This document shows, one piece after another, positions 1-12,324 of a stretch of 47,791 nucleotides of DNA. The position numbers and the translations under genes were made by a program. Numbering within the stretch: position 1 is the first letter of the stretch; every line of letters starts with the position of its first letter. The notes beneath the pieces are model-generated. The model was not told where the DNA came from, made no database searches, and worked only from the letters and a program-made list of their open reading frames with translations. Source of the stretch: Paramarasmius palmivorus (lineage: Eukaryota > Basidiomycota > Agaricomycetes > Agaricales > Marasmiaceae); assembly GCA_037176845.1 (NCBI GenBank), contig JAYKXP010000245.1, forward strand, positions 1 to 47,791, written 5' to 3'.

Positions 1-1735
1 ACCAAAGTGTGCTTATCACCTGCCCCAGCGATAAAAGTGCCTTTCTCATGAAATGGAAGAGCGACACAATGGGATTGTGAACTGCCTTCAAACGAGGCCG
101 TTATTGGGTATAACGACCTTGTCTATCGACGATCTTATGCTGTGAAGTGAGAGGCTGGAATCGTTCGCTATTGACGGCGAATGGAGTGTTGATTAGTATG
201 TAGTAAGAGACAGGGGGATCATCTTGTTTTTATATTGGCTGGCAGGGCGAAAGGAACGTTGATGATCGTGAGGCTCATAAATGGGAAGGTACAATGGATG
301 GGAGTCACCACGGACCAGGCAAAAAGGGGGCCCGAAAGGGACCACCTTCCTTTACAGTGCTGTACTTCTCACAAAGAGTTTTTGTCCTGTTTTAGTACAA
401 TTGGTACTTAACCTCAAACAACCAGGATGCAACTTGACAACTCTCTTTGCGCACCTCCATTCTCCATGCCAGCTCGTCGGATATTCGCGGTAGCGTTGGC
501 CCTATACGCACCAGACGACCCCATCGCACATCCCCTTATATCTCCCGACGAGCCTCTTCTCATTCAGACTCTGGTTCAGACTCTGATATAGCATATGTTT
601 CACGCGTCATTTCCGATTCCTCCAATGTAAATCAGCCGGCATCGTTCCCCAGGCGCAATTCTTCTCTCGAGCCCGACTCAGACCTGGAAGACGTACAGGA
701 CACCCTGCTGCAGCACCGCTCTTCTCCTGAACCCGACTCCGACATCGAACCCTGTTATCGAGTTGTTTCTGCTCCTCGTCAAGGACCGATCTCCTCTCGG
801 GCCTCCTTGCCAATAGTAGAAATCGACTCAGATCTCGAAGATAACCTGCCTGGTAGCAGTGCTTCACTCCATCGCACTCGTGGTACAGTGTCCGCCGATC
901 CCGATGGAACCCCGAATCTAGCAGACCATAGGGAAGCACATATAGACACCGACTCAGTACAACAGCAAGAAGCTGGTCAAGACGGTGATGACGATGTATG
1001 TATATTTTGACCACTTACATCCTTATACCCGGTGATTGATTAATGTTATTACACAGGGAGATGTGTTCATTGGCATCACCAATCTTGACTCGAGTGAGTC
1101 ATCCGACGACGATGCTCCTGATGATGGTGACGCCCGTCCGAAGATTTACAAACCAGCTGGGGAAGCCGGTCGGCCGAATAATGGAGGCTATAATTTGCGG
1201 AAGGTTCTGAAGTGGTCCGACGACAAGTTTAGGAAGGTTTCTGTGAGTCATACCATTGTCTTTTCATGGAGAATCAGAAGACGCTGACCAACGAGTATTC
1301 AATGTCTAGGCACTCGTTAAGAAGCACACCTTGAAGACCCTAAATTGCGAGCATCCTTTCTCTGTCCAGCCGCCGGATCGCGTCCGTGCAATACGCGAAA
1401 AGGTATGGCCCATCCCGCTAGATATCCATGTTGTTGCTCATCGTTACTCCTTTCCAGTGCCTCCAAAAGTACCCAGACTTGAACCAATATCATTTGTATT
1501 GGCCCATAGACGACCTGATTCGCAATCATCTCAAGTATCAGAAGACGGTTCTGAAGAAGCAGCGACAGGAAAGGATGTGTGCCGAAGCCCAAGCGGTGTT
1601 ACAGAGCAGGGAGCGGACGGGAAGAAAGGCATCCAAGAAGGACAGCCGAAACACTCGGCCCAGAACCAGGACTAGTCCACGTTTGACTGTAGTTCGGACT
1701 GAGCAACGAAAAGCGGGATCCTCGTAGCTCATAGA
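1..1735 (+). repeat. Left arm of the outer long inverted repeat
   Basis: The first 1.7 kb matches the reverse complement of about 45815-47541. Base 1 pairs with base 47541; for example, the sequence around 1-20 reappears inverted at 47522-47541. By eye the arms are near 85-90% identical, with many single-base indels. The match fades near 1717-1735, after a roughly 35-bp gap in the right arm. Because base 1 is the window edge, the repeat may continue to the left. Each arm carries one copy of the same gene, reading inwards. Confidence 0.9.
427..1727 (+). pseudogene. Hypothetical acidic Ser-rich protein gene in the left arm, start codon disrupted
   Basis: The coding path has four exons. Exon 1 is open from about 439 to 996 and carries repeated S-x-D-S-D and P-D-S-D acidic motifs. 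Introns with GT-AG borders lie at about 997-1057, 1242-1309 and 1405-1459. The later exons give a C-terminus with a Y-P-D-L-N-Q-Y motif and a basic tail, ending with TAG at 1725-1727. The only sensible ATG (427) is out of frame with exon 1 by one base. The inverted copy lacks a T at this point and reads on from that ATG, so the left start looks broken by a single-base insertion. I do not recognise the family; the W-P-I-D-D-L stretch resembles poorly described basidiomycete repeat-associated proteins. TATA-like sequence lies near 229-236. Function is unknown. Confidence 0.5.
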
Positions 1736-1739
1736 CGTT

Positions 1740-2410
1740 GATGCTTGAACACACTGAGTCTCATATGGTTGCCGACGGCTTTTGAGGTGATCTCGTACCA
1801 TAACATTTATAGTACTGTATCGTTCAGATCTGTACGCTGGGCGATGTGTTTTATCCTATCTGTGCGTGCGCCTCGTCGACCTTGTCGAATACTATCACGG
1901 CATCTCAGCGGCGCGTGGAACACAACATTACCTTGACTCGCTCGTCTCGGGCTTCGAAGAGGACAGTGTATGACGTTTGTGTCGTGAGTATGTATTCAGA
2001 CCATGTAGTATCCATACTACCTATATCTATGTGTATAGGGACCTTGCCACCGTTGCGCAGATGTAGATTGGTGTTCGAGATGTCGACGAGTCTTGCGATA
2101 GTCTTAAACTTCACAATACATATCTGAAAGAAAACGACCCCAGACGATGTGCCGTATTCCAAGCGGAAAGTCAAGGGTACGAAAGTATGTGTTCAGCACC
2201 AGCGTGTGCCGCTGATAAGTTGAGCGAAAATCTACCCACACGATCCAACTAACCTACAATCACTTGAATACCATATAGAATACATGCCCGTGATTACCTA
2301 GTAATAGTAATGTACGTTTATCCTGATTTGAGTCCACTATACTCCTAGATGTTTCCATAAATCTAAATAATGAACTTCGAAGCATATGAGTACGGATTGA
2401 AAGTTGTGAA
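1740..2410. other. Region without a recognisable gene
   Basis: Short open frames occur on both strands, but none has an intron chain, a domain or a repeat partner in the window. The inverted repeat has already ended here. I see nothing supportable. Confidence 0.5.
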
Positions 2411-2416
2411 GACATT

Positions 2417-3185
2417 TCACCAATTGAATTCAACGTCAGGCGGCGCCTGATCTTCTGGTCCCCTCACTACGTCCACAATATCCCGAATTGCAAGACATTT
2501 CACGGGAGTTCCAGTGATGGTCTGGCGGCACATAGGGCAGCTAACAGGCTTCCGCAACAGGTATCGCCCTCTGTGCCCGAGCAGGCATGTTGGACAAAAA
2601 ACATGGCCACATGGAAGTCTACAACAGAAGTAGGACATTTAGGGTGTGCATCGTTGTCTGCATTTTTGATGTACTCACACATACGGTTCCCAAAGCAACT
2701 GAAAACAGATAGGGCAGGAAGCGCGGTTTCTGAGTTCGTCTCGGAGTGTTGGTGTTTCCCCATCCTAATCCAGCGAGATGAGCACTGATGAGCAGAGCGG
2801 TGCCATTCAAACTTACATTGTTCGCTGATGCGGTCGTGTCAAGCTGGGGAGCATTGTCGACAAGGAATGGAGCGGGCTGATGAGAAATGGCTTTTGACCC
2901 AGTACCCATTTGAGCGACCTGATCCAGGTTAGATTAGAGATAATGGGGCTGCTATGTACTGCGACGAACCACTGGAGTTTCCGAATCCATCCTCAAGTAA
3001 TCATTCTTAGGAATGGAGATGTTGGCAGACAAACTTTTCCTAGAGACTTTTCGTCGCGAGAGATACGTCCGTATAACGACAGGAGATGGTATCGAAGAAA
3101 AGGGAGAGCCACCCCGTCGCGTAGGCGTAGCTGGGGTAGAAAAGCGTGGGCTTCGACGAGCTGCAGCTGGTGATGCCTTTGCCAT
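2417..3185 (-). CDS. RING-finger protein (putative E3 ubiquitin ligase)
   Basis: On the minus strand, spliced exons give a C-terminal C3HC4 RING: C-P-I-C, then L-P-C-G-H-V-F-C-P-T-C, then C-P-M-C. The RING is split by an intron of about 65 nt (gtgtgagt...tgtag, near 2625-2690), so the first cysteine pair sits in an upstream exon. A second intron of about 52 nt follows the exon containing S-A-N-N. An upstream exon starting at the ATG at 3185 encodes a Ser/Pro/Arg-rich N-terminus; its link through a further intron near 2920-2970 is less certain, and the ATG at 2909 is the alternative start. Such small RING proteins usually act as ubiquitin ligases; the substrate cannot be inferred. It ends with stop at 2417. 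Confidence 0.7.
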
Positions 3186-3239
3186 GAATCTATCGGACGA
3201 TGATGACGTTGATAAAGAAAGTTGAGATGGGGAGACCAA

Positions 3240-3905
3240 GAAGAAAGCGATATGACTGAAGAAAGACCTAAGGGATGGAATTTATATGGCTTCCTTTGAG
3301 GCGGCGCCTCGTTCCAGCTTTCCCTTTCATGAGGCACATGCTGCACAAAGACGCGGTCGCAAACTCCGGGGTAACGGCACTTGAGGACATATAGACACGC
3401 ACCTTATCATTCCCTGCATTTGTTTTCCGATATATACGCCAGTATGGCCCCTTGGAATAATCTCAACGCGCATAGTGAGTGCATGCTAGAAGTTAAGCAA
3501 TTACCCCGAGAGGGGGCGTTCCGTTCCTGGTGAGGGTAAAAGTCGTTGGAAAAAGATCTAGAATGTACGATCCTAGGTAGGGTAAAAACGGCACGTATCT
3601 CCGATCCTGACTATGCGTGAAATGCTCGGTCGAGTGCGAGGCCCAAACCTTGCACCAAGATACCTGGCAGGACAGATTCACGGTTCCGGGTTGGCAGATT
3701 GGGAGCATATGATCATCATGATTCATACTGTCCGAAAACGGTCAACTGACAACCAGTAAGGGTCGAGCCAAACCCGGGATCTCCAGATCGGACCTCTCGG
3801 TCCTACCCAAATCGTTTCTTTGTCACTGTCTGTCGTTCTTCAAAAAGAAAGATGGTTCGCCTCGTCTTCGCCCATTCTTCCCTCACTGTCATTATCATCT
3901 TCGAC
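3240..3905. other. Intergenic region, no gene recognised
   Basis: This is the space between the divergent RING-finger and coiled-coil genes. It holds only short unsupported open frames. It probably contains both promoters, but no clear TATA box or conserved block stood out. Confidence 0.4.
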
Positions 3906-3909
3906 CAAG

Positions 3910-5546
3910 ATGGCGAAACGTGTGAGGCCTGAAGATCCACCACCTCATGTAAGCCTGTCTTCCATCTGGTTAGCTCCTCCCGCAAGAAACTGATCGTTAT
4001 CCAGAAAGTCAGACTCCTTCTCACATCCAGTGACATTGAAAAATATACCAACATGCGGAACAAATGCCAGTCCCTCAAAGAAATTGCTATGGAATTCCCA
4101 GTTGTTGTGAAAGAGAACGCGTCGCTGAAAGCAGATATCCAATCCTTGCGTTTGAAGATTTCGACCCTAGAAACCGAAGTTGAGACCTTGATGGTGAGGA
4201 ATCGTCACTGATATTCACGTTCGACTTTGATATGTAATGTGTTGCCCAGAATAATGAGAGGGAGACGGTTTCCGCAGCAAAAGAGGAACAGAAGCAGACA
4301 TGGGATGAATTGCGCCGCACGAGTATAGAACTGAACGTCGTCCGAGGTAGGCTGGACAACACCAGAAAGGATTTCGAAGATTACAAAAAGAAGAACACGG
4401 TACTACCGGTTTTATACTCTACTGCCTTGTCGATTTCTGATGTTTTCGAAGCGCACCACGTCTGATGCCTTGATCCAAACAGATACACAGAATGTGGTAA
4501 GGACCCGTAGCTTCTGAAACTTTCGTTCTTTAACTGATGCCTATTTAGTTTACCCATTCTGATGGTTCAGTGCAAACAAGCCATGAAGAAACGGTGCGAC
4601 TTCCACTTCTTTGGCCAAATACACCTTCAATCTGACTATGGTAACAAGCCGACACGAGCCGAAATAGAGGGAGGAAAAATACAGGAAACTCTTAATCGTA
4701 ACTCCGAGATCGACCACAACGATGAGCCGGAAATAGACCAAACATGTACTCGAAAAAAAGTCATTTTGATCGTGGTGAGTCTAGTACTTTTGATCGGAGG
4801 ACTAGATTTAAACACAAAACTGGCAGCGCCCTCCACCTCCAGGAAGCATCGATTCTGGACCATCAAGCGCGGAGGATGTCTCTGAATCTTCTTCTCCCAC
4901 ATCTGCGGATTGCGGCCATCTGTTTTCGTCCAGCCCGCGTAGTTCGCCCTATATCGTTCCCGTTCAGGCAAGGACGTGGTTTGAGCCGGCCTTTGAGTAC
5001 CTCAATGTTGCAGAGCTTGGTTCTCCATACCTTCAGTTTGTGCAGCAATGGATAGGGGCTGAAGCCGCAACAGGCTGGAGGTCCACTCAGAGAGGAATGC
5101 CAGGAGACCAACGTCCCGTAGAACTTACTCGGTGGAGAGGAGGGAACAATGCTGTGGATCGGTACAAGGCCAGCAACGAGAAGACCCCTACTCTTGACGG
5201 CACCTTTGCAATAGAATTTTCTGCCTCGGTCTGGGCTTGGTGGGGCAGTATACAGCCTACGTGGCGAGGCGTCGATTTGGATAGTCTGCGGCCGCGACCT
5301 TTCCAGCACTTTGGTTCCGAATGGAAGAGTCTCAACCGATGGGGCCCCAACGGTTGGGTGTTACTTCTGGTCTGCATCAAGTGGTGGGGAGTCAGCCTCC
5401 GACAGCTTGAGGATGATAACATCACAGCAATGAAGGACGACTGGGAGACAGCGATCGCAGACATGTCCATGATGTTGCAAGGCGTCACAGAGTACCGTGT
5501 GCAATCTGTCAAGGGTAGTCAAAATAATACGGGAGATACGCAATAG
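3910..5546 (+). CDS. Coiled-coil protein with C-terminal Trp-rich domain
   Basis: The gene starts at the ATG at 3910 (M-A-K-R-V-R-P-E-D). After a 57-nt intron, exon 2 (about 3964-4193) and exon 3 (about 4250-4398) encode a long heptad-like region rich in K, E and L. Later exons cover Ser-rich sequence, then an open frame from about 4843 to the stop at 5544-5546. That part contains a Trp-rich domain with the motifs W-A-W-W-G-S-I-Q-P-T-W-R and C-I-K-W-W-G. I recall similar Trp-rich C-terminal domains in uncharacterised agaricomycete proteins found in repeat-rich regions. Exon joins between 4400 and 4842 are uncertain; I could not find one fully phase-consistent chain there, so a frameshift is possible. 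Function is unknown. Confidence 0.5.
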
Positions 5547-5559
5547 CTGATTAGGACTT

Positions 5560-7015
5560 GATAAGTACATGAGTCCAGTTAGTGTACGCAATGCATAAAA
5601 TCCAATTTTCTCTTTTGTCCCTCTAAAATGCGTCTCAACGATTGACGCAGCATCCTCGGGCCTGAACGAACGCTGAATACGGAGAACATGCCCTTTAACA
5701 GGCACTCGAAGGAAAGGATGTACATCTACAAGTCCCACACAAATTCCCAGTCAGTGCCATAGCATCACCATGAAGAATATAGAGGCTGAAAAAAGGTCTA
5801 TCTGCGGGAAGAGTGGAGCCAAACGATGTTATGCATACCTCGGACTCTCACTATTGGCTGGAGTTTCGCGTTTAGAGTTTCGCATCTAGCTCTTCTAGCC
5901 CTGGAACAGTACCGTTATGGAGATAACGTCGAACCTTTTAGAAGAGATATATCATTCCCGTACCTCAGGTTCTACTTCTTCGACACACTCATAGCCAGCT
6001 TGCTGGTATCCCAAACCTAACCAGATAAGAGTCGAAACACGCGGAACGTGGGCCAGCAGGGACTACAGGTAGGCGGGGGTCCTCAAGCTATTCATGGGGA
6101 TGGTTGAATTCTGTCTGTGGCGAAGACAGGTCGAGTTTTCACCCCAATTCCTAGTGCAGGGCATTGAAACGACTTGTGTGTACCCGAAGAGAATCTATCA
6201 GCCTGCCTATCACCAGCTTTTGGCTGATGCACCGTATGCACGGTAAAAAAAAAAAGGGGGCATTAGAAAATAAATCGGTGTCGAATCCATACGATGATGC
6301 ACAGAGGTGATAGCGGTACACTGACGACCACGAGACAGGTAAAAAAAGATCTTGAGTCCGTGGAACATATCCTATCTCGACAGGAAATAAGGTCTTTCTG
6401 GTCGTATCCTGGACCATCGCTGACCGTGACCTCCGGTGAATTGTGTATACTAATAGGCGAATTGAGAAGAGCATCAGAATTACGGTATTCAGCCTCTTAG
6501 TGATCTGCATCTCGTTGAACTGACCCGCTTTTCGAATGGCGCAGCGAATGGCGCTAATTGAGGTATTGGAGTCGAATGGTCCGAAGAGGGGCAATCCTGG
6601 ATATGCAGCGACTCGCGAGCGCAATTTCGCCTGGATGCATAGCTTGCGGGAGTCGAGAGAGGGGGCCTAGAGATAATGGTGTTTTGAATATCAATTTATA
6701 ATCGGTAGCCCTTAACGAAGCCCCTGTCATATGTCCGTTGGGCGCGAGTACCAGATTCATCAGGAAAAACCCAAAATGCGAATTACGCAAAAATATCAGA
6801 AATTGGTGCCAAGGCTCCAAAACGTCTAATTACACGGAATAGGTAACACTTTGAGAATCTGGCACAGATTACTAGAATTTTCGATACTACCAGCGTTCAA
6901 TTATGACGACTTCGACATATTTTTACCGACACCGGAGCCTGTAATTATACCGTATAATACTGGAAAATTCTCACGCAAATTCAGGTACGGGGACAGCGGT
7001 CCCCGCGACAACTGG
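5560..7015. other. Region without a convincing gene
   Basis: Nearly 1.5 kb with only short open frames lacking intron support. A minus-strand stretch near 5550-5725 (…R-S-F-R-P-E-D-A-A-S-I-V-E…) follows a good 3' splice-site sequence and may be a gene fragment. There is an A-run followed by G-run at 6244-6260. At 6988-7005 a 7-bp inverted repeat (cggggac/gtccccg) lies just beyond the stop of the Plavaka gene. Confidence 0.4.
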
Positions 7016-7022
7016 TTCTGAT

Positions 7023-10000
7023 TCAGTAGATAGTTGCATATGTAGCACGGTCTACAAAATCATTTACAAAAAATGTATCACAAAGTTCCAGAACGTTACT
7101 CGACTTCCACTCTTGGGGTGCGTGGGATCCGAATCTTGGTATGAGGTGCACGCTCCTGCAGATCGAGTCGACCGGGATAACCGCCGTTAACCGAGCACTA
7201 GGATTATCGGGTCGAAATGCACGGGAGACCTTGTACATGAGATGATTCCGCTCCGGGCCCCGTTTGAATGGTGTAAACCACTCAATATAAGCCAAATATT
7301 TTGCTGGTTGGATGTTCGGAGATGGGAACCATTCCTTCGACGCAATAGGTGGAAGTGTGAATACACATCGAACCTGACCAACTCGGTACCCTGTAGGAGT
7401 AGTCGGATACGGTCACAGAAATGGAAAGCATTTTGCGCACCTTTTACACCATTGTTTCCGTCACCATCAACCTTGACAAGTGCAGTATCAAAACGACCAG
7501 GTATTATCCGACCATACTTATCGGTTCTACCAGGGTCGGCGTGAATAGCATCCACAACAAATTCGGGACCTTTGGTGATACTGTAGGGGTCATTTTGTGT
7601 AAACTTGATGCGATGATAAACGGACACCTTTGAAAATGGTACAAACTCCAGCACTTGACGTGTTGCAGCTGTGAGCGCAGCCCGAGAGAATGTTTGGCCT
7701 GGTGCTCTAGCTTGAGCAACATATTCGGCGAGGGTGTACAGGAAATCCTTGGCACCATATACAGAGACAAGCCTATGAAATGTAACGCCGTTTACGGAGG
7801 GGTGACGGGCCATGAAGAGCTGTCGATGCGGCACCAAGATTGGCGGATACCTCATTGTTTCGATGGTGAATGTAGAAGGTACAAAGGTGTTGGTGAGACG
7901 TCGCTGAACGTATCGGTCGTGGTGAACAATCTTTTCCTTCCGATCCAACCAGGCGGTCATCTGACAGTACTCGTCCCTGTGATTAGTTGCTGCATAGGCG
8001 TCTTTGGTGGTATCGATGTGGAGCCGTTCCGTATATTCTGTGCTATAGTTGTCGGTAGTCCCAAAGCGCTCTATGAGCTGGCGATAATGTCGACAAAAAT
8101 GGAGTTTTGGGATGTTGAAGTCCTTACGGACGCCCAGTTCAATAAATATCTGCTTGTCGGCATGGAAACGGCGAAGCGCATCGTCTACTTAGGCTGTCGA
8201 GTGTTTCGCTCGAATGAACAGGATACTGAGCAAGGTAGAGGAAATCAAGGACTGCACGAACAGCCCGAATAAGACGGTCGGACTGGAGTCCGTTGGGGAG
8301 ACGCATATCGATGATGATCCCAAGGATAAACTGGCATAACTGAGCATGCTCAGTTCCAGTAATACGGGAGAGATGCGTAATTCCATTGAGGAACAGGCGA
8401 ATGTTGTGATTGGGAGGGAGGCGGCGACACCGTGCATCTATTTCGTCATGGCCAAATACGTGTTTGATCCACGAGAAGACGTGCTTGATGATACCCTGGA
8501 AAAGTTGGTGAAGGACGTCGGGAGTGATGGATGTGTAGATGTTCGTATTTGGAAGGTGCTGCCAGAATACGTTCTGGATCGGCTTAATTCCAACTTGAGA
8601 ACAAGCTGTGTAAAACGCACTGTAGCCGTGATCAATGGTGTCGAGCGCAGCACGGATAGCGACTATGTCTCGGGGTGTACATTCAGCATCTAGCTCACCC
8701 AATTCCTCCCTCTTGACAACTCCAATTGGGCAATCACCGTTCTTCAGGCACGAGACGAGGAGTTGTTCAGGATAATCTCCGACAAACACAGAATATACTG
8801 GAAACCCTCGTCTCACGGCCCCATCCCCACTCGTCAAGTTCATCCCTTTTTCACCGGCAGGAATGAGTGGTTGAAGAACGAAAGACATGCATGTGTGAAA
8901 GATGTTGGCAATGACTCGGCGACGACTCGCTTTCACCTTGATATGGTTAAGTTTGGTGGTAGGAAGATACGCGATGAGTATCTGTGCGAACCGTGAAGGT
9001 TTCCGACGAATAAATTTGGGTAGATTCCCGATGGTCATATATACAGGGTATGCAGTCTTGTTGCGAAAGAGTGTGACTTGAGTTTTATCGGAAGAAATTA
9101 TGATAGGTACAACAGTTGCGCAGGGATGTTTCTTTTCAAACTCTTCCTGAGGATACGTTAGGCCAGTTGGACGAGAGAGAAACCACAATCATTGAACCAT
9201 ACCTGCGTCTCCCACCACCAGTCCCCCGTGTGCACGTCATGGTATAGTCGAACTGTCTTTAGCCGGTCTCGGTAATGCCTCTCGGGGGCAAAGACAAGAT
9301 ATGGAGTAAAGTCAGGATCGGCCCACAGGGTCTTGATGCATTCCCGGACGTCACGGTAGTAAAACTCAAATGCTTCTCCGCCGACTGAGATTTCCTCCCT
9401 GTGACAACGAGGTCGATCCGGAAGAGTGTCGATGAGCCTATTCAGCTCATTGGATGTTGAGAAGGAAAGGCCGAGGCGTTCACAAAGCTGTAAGTGGATG
9501 ACAGCACGGTGAGTCATAAGATTTGATTCTCAAGAAAGTGTACGCACCCCCGTGATCTGCAGCAATTCTGTCATTGCTGTTGCTCCTGGCCCACGAAGCT
9601 TTGCCCATCTTGCAACCTCCCAATCCAATTTCGAAGTAAATGGTGCATATGGATTCCTACTAAGAGATCCGGTAATGTGCTGCGTGTATTGTTCGTCGAT
9701 GTTCTGATGGCGATAATGAATAGGTGCTCCGGCAAGATGCGATGGGTATTTCTCGATCGTGATGTTGTTCCGCATCCTCTCCTCAACAACCTCCCGCGAT
9801 GTCCAGGGTAACGCAACAAGGTCCTCGCCATTACATTCTTCCCATACATACGGGGTCGACAGTGGTGCTCCTCGAGTTGGTTCGGGTCCCTGTTCTCCGT
9901 TTCCAACGTCTTCATTGTCGTTCAACATATCCTCATCTCCATCAGCCATATCCGCCCTTTCCTCCCGAGAAGACTCTCTTCCATCCATTCCGAAATCTTC

Positions 10001-10228
10001 AGGCATGTAGCATGCACCGAAATAGTCGCCTTCAAAGGGTACGGGCTGCATTTCATCCAAATCACCATTGGAGTCACATTCGGAGTCGGAGTCGGAATCA
10101 GAAGGGACGTAGGAGAAAAGTTGTTGGTAGAGTTGGCGACATTTCGGGTTTTGGCTGAGTCGAAGGTGAGTCTGATACCCTTGATATGAGAATGCTTTAG
10201 AATTACAACCGGAGCAGTGAAAACTCAT
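7023..10228 (-). CDS. Plavaka-type transposase, nearly complete, one apparent frameshift
   Basis: Four exons on the minus strand: 10228-9548, 9487-9203, 9146-7441 and 7390-7023, with phase-consistent GT-AG introns. The N-terminus has a C2HC finger (C-S-G-C … H … C) and an acidic linker. Next come Plavaka-like blocks: N-P-Y-A-P-F-T-S, then D-W-W-W-E-T-Q. A block with Y-P-V-Y-M-T-I-G-N-L-P-K follows, then L-H-Q-L-F-Q-G and I-P-K-L-H-F. The C-terminus has Y-I-E-W-F-T-P-F and N-V-L-E-L-C-D-T-F-F-V-N, also typical. Near 8190 the frame changes from …L-D-S-L-S-R to …D-A-L-R-R-F-H without room for an intron, so one base appears inserted (or two lost). Otherwise all blocks are present. Plavaka belongs to the CACTA-like superfamily; the protein would cut and paste its own element. 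Terminal inverted repeats were not identified. Confidence 0.88.
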
Positions 10229-10468
10229 TGCGCGTTGTAAACAAGTTGCGACTCGTGCGTGTGATGGAGACGCCTACACATGCCGCCATAGAGCGCATCA
10301 AACAGTGCCGAGCAACGTGGAATGTTGTAGAACAATCGCCAGCGACGTCAGCAGTCACAGCGACCGTCACACATGCACCACATCTCTTCCTACTTCTTCA
10401 CCCGAGAATCACCCTCTTTTTAACATTTTTCACCTACCCATTATCTACATCCCTTACCTGTTCTAACA

Positions 10469-11316
10469 ATGCCTTCACAGCCTACTCGACAACAGAAATC
10501 CGCTGCAACAAGGGCTCGCAATCATCAAAGACAACTTCAAGAAGAGCAGCGCCTGCAACAACAAGTAGCTGCTACAGGAGGCCGTAGGTCAAAGAAACGT
10601 GCTAGAGACAGTGCGTACAACATTTATAGTTGGTCTGAAAAGCTGCTTACAGTCTTGTTAGAGTGGGAAGACTCAAATGTGATTCGCAAACGACAGCGTA
10701 CGGAAGAATACGACCAAGAATTTGGTATGGAATCTCTACCGAAGATGAGCACTCACTAACTCTTTTCACAGCAAGCCAACCCCAGCAAGCTCGCAGGCAG
10801 AGCGGAAAAGGAGTACGCGGCTCTCTAGATTCTAGCCAAATTCCAAGGATCGCCAGTCTAGGGGACGACAACATCGACAGTCAAGACGAGTTAAGTCTCT
10901 CAGAAGAGAGTGGTTCTGAGAACGAACGTTATTCACTGCAACGTGTGGCTGTCGATGATGAGGTTGGTGGTGAATCCGACAAGGATGATCTGTGTTCTGT
11001 TGGTTCTCAGGATAGAGTCGACCTTTTGGCCGCAGAGGTGCGCCTTTTGCCTAATATGCCCCATCTACTACTCACTAACACATTCCAGAAACCAAACATC
11101 CAGGGTTCTTCACCTGAGGACCTGTTTGATGAGGACCTCTCTGAAGAAGAGGATTTGACGGGTCCACATCAACCTTGTGGCACCTTTCCGCCGCCTCTTA
11201 CTAACTCTGTGCACTCTCGTACACTTATAGGTACGTGGGCTACGTTTTTACCGTTCTATCGAGTACTTACGATACACGATATATGATACACAGTTTTTAG
11301 ATCTCAGCCTCTATGA
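10469..11316 (+). CDS. Hypothetical nuclear-type protein, basic N-terminus and acidic C-terminus, head-to-head with Plavaka
   Basis: Five exons fit with consistent phases: 10469-10610, 10653-10724, 10772-11037, 11089 to about 11230, and 11294-11316. All introns are short GT-AG (one ends cactaactcttttcacag). The N-terminus is Gln/Arg-rich with two nuclear-localisation-like clusters, R-R-S-K-K-R-A-R and R-K-R-Q-R. The rest is Ser/Asp/Glu-rich, including D-L-S-E-E-E-D-L. Predicted length is about 215 residues. It starts 240 bp from the Plavaka ATG on the opposite strand, so the two may share a promoter and this could be a second gene of the element. I do not recognise a domain; a DNA-binding or regulatory role is only inferred. 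Confidence 0.6.
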
Positions 11317-12320
11317 CTAGACCCGTAGATTCAGAGGTGCTTTCGAGGCAGTAGAGACTACGATGATCCAAGTGCTCTCCGTCTAGCTTAGTATTCTCTT
11401 GGATACCTGCATCCGGCATTATCATGAACAATCCAACACAACCACAGCTCGGTATTTCTTCTTTTTTTTTTTAGTTTCCTTGTTTATTCTCCGTCACGCC
11501 GTAGGCGTATGTTAGAGGTATAATATATCTGATATCCCACTTGTTGTGTCTAATAGTGTCTACGGTCTCTGAGCTATCCTTTGTGACCAGTGGCCCGCGA
11601 TACGGGGCGCTGATGATGTACTTATTATATGATTTCTAATTGGCCTTGGCTGTTTCTGCGGAATCGCTTTCTCGGGGGCTCCGGTTCGGGTACTTCTGGG
11701 ATTCTCGGAAATGTGGGCTCAGTATTTCAGCACGCTCGTTGCCTGTGAAGACCGACTGTGCTGTCAAATGGACAAATTATCATCGAGAAGAGCTTTGAGT
11801 ACACTCCCGCGCATCGTTCCGGTAGGTCGCACAATTCCTAGATCGTTAACCAAGATCATTGCAGCGCTTCTATATGTGCCTCATCTTGATGACGGGAAAT
11901 CATCCTCGTATCAGGCATCGTGATATATTAATACAATCTGGCAAAGGAATGTTGGCTAAAGAGGTCTGTGGATAGCGTCAATGCGATGGATGCATTGACG
12001 CTATCCAAAGTCTCTCATGTCCATGCTGTATTAATACCTTCAGATCGACAATGTTTCAGCGCCGTCAATGAATACGAAAGCTAGCACGCAAGCCTCTACT
12101 TTTCCTTTCTCTATAGTTTTCAGCTGTGTGGGCACGGTGTTCAGACGGATTGTGAGATGATTATTCAACGTGGCGGGTAGACTTTGCCAGATAGTAAATC
12201 GACCAATACATGACTTTGGATAGCAGATATGATGCAGAAGCAACCAATACATTACAAATGCCCGAGAAAACAAGAAAGCAGTGCAGCACAGAGAAAACAA
12301 GAAAGCAATGCAATGAACGG
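11317..12320. other. Intergenic kilobase with a perfect hairpin
   Basis: No gene is supported here. There is a T-run at 11461-11473 and a 15-bp-stem hairpin at 11970-12006. Near 12265-12345 the sequence aacaagaaagca recurs in imperfect direct copies. Confidence 0.5.
11970..12006. repeat. Perfect 15-bp inverted repeat with 7-nt loop
   Basis: The arms ggatagcgtcaatgc and gcattgacgctatcc are exact reverse complements, separated by gatggat. It sits in a gene-poor stretch, 319 bp before the stop of the convergent F-box gene. It could be a cruciform, a remnant of a tiny mobile element, or a transcribed hairpin. Only the palindrome itself is certain. Confidence 0.9.
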
Positions 12321-12324
12321 AAAG

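Noticed and set aside
607..1014. Long minus-strand open frame opposite the left-arm gene
   Set aside because: It is a shadow of the spliced plus-strand gene, whose intron chain and inverted copy support the plus strand.
6151..6820. Overlapping minus-strand frames after the Plavaka gene
   Set aside because: No ATG in good context, no splice chain and no similarity to anything else in the window.
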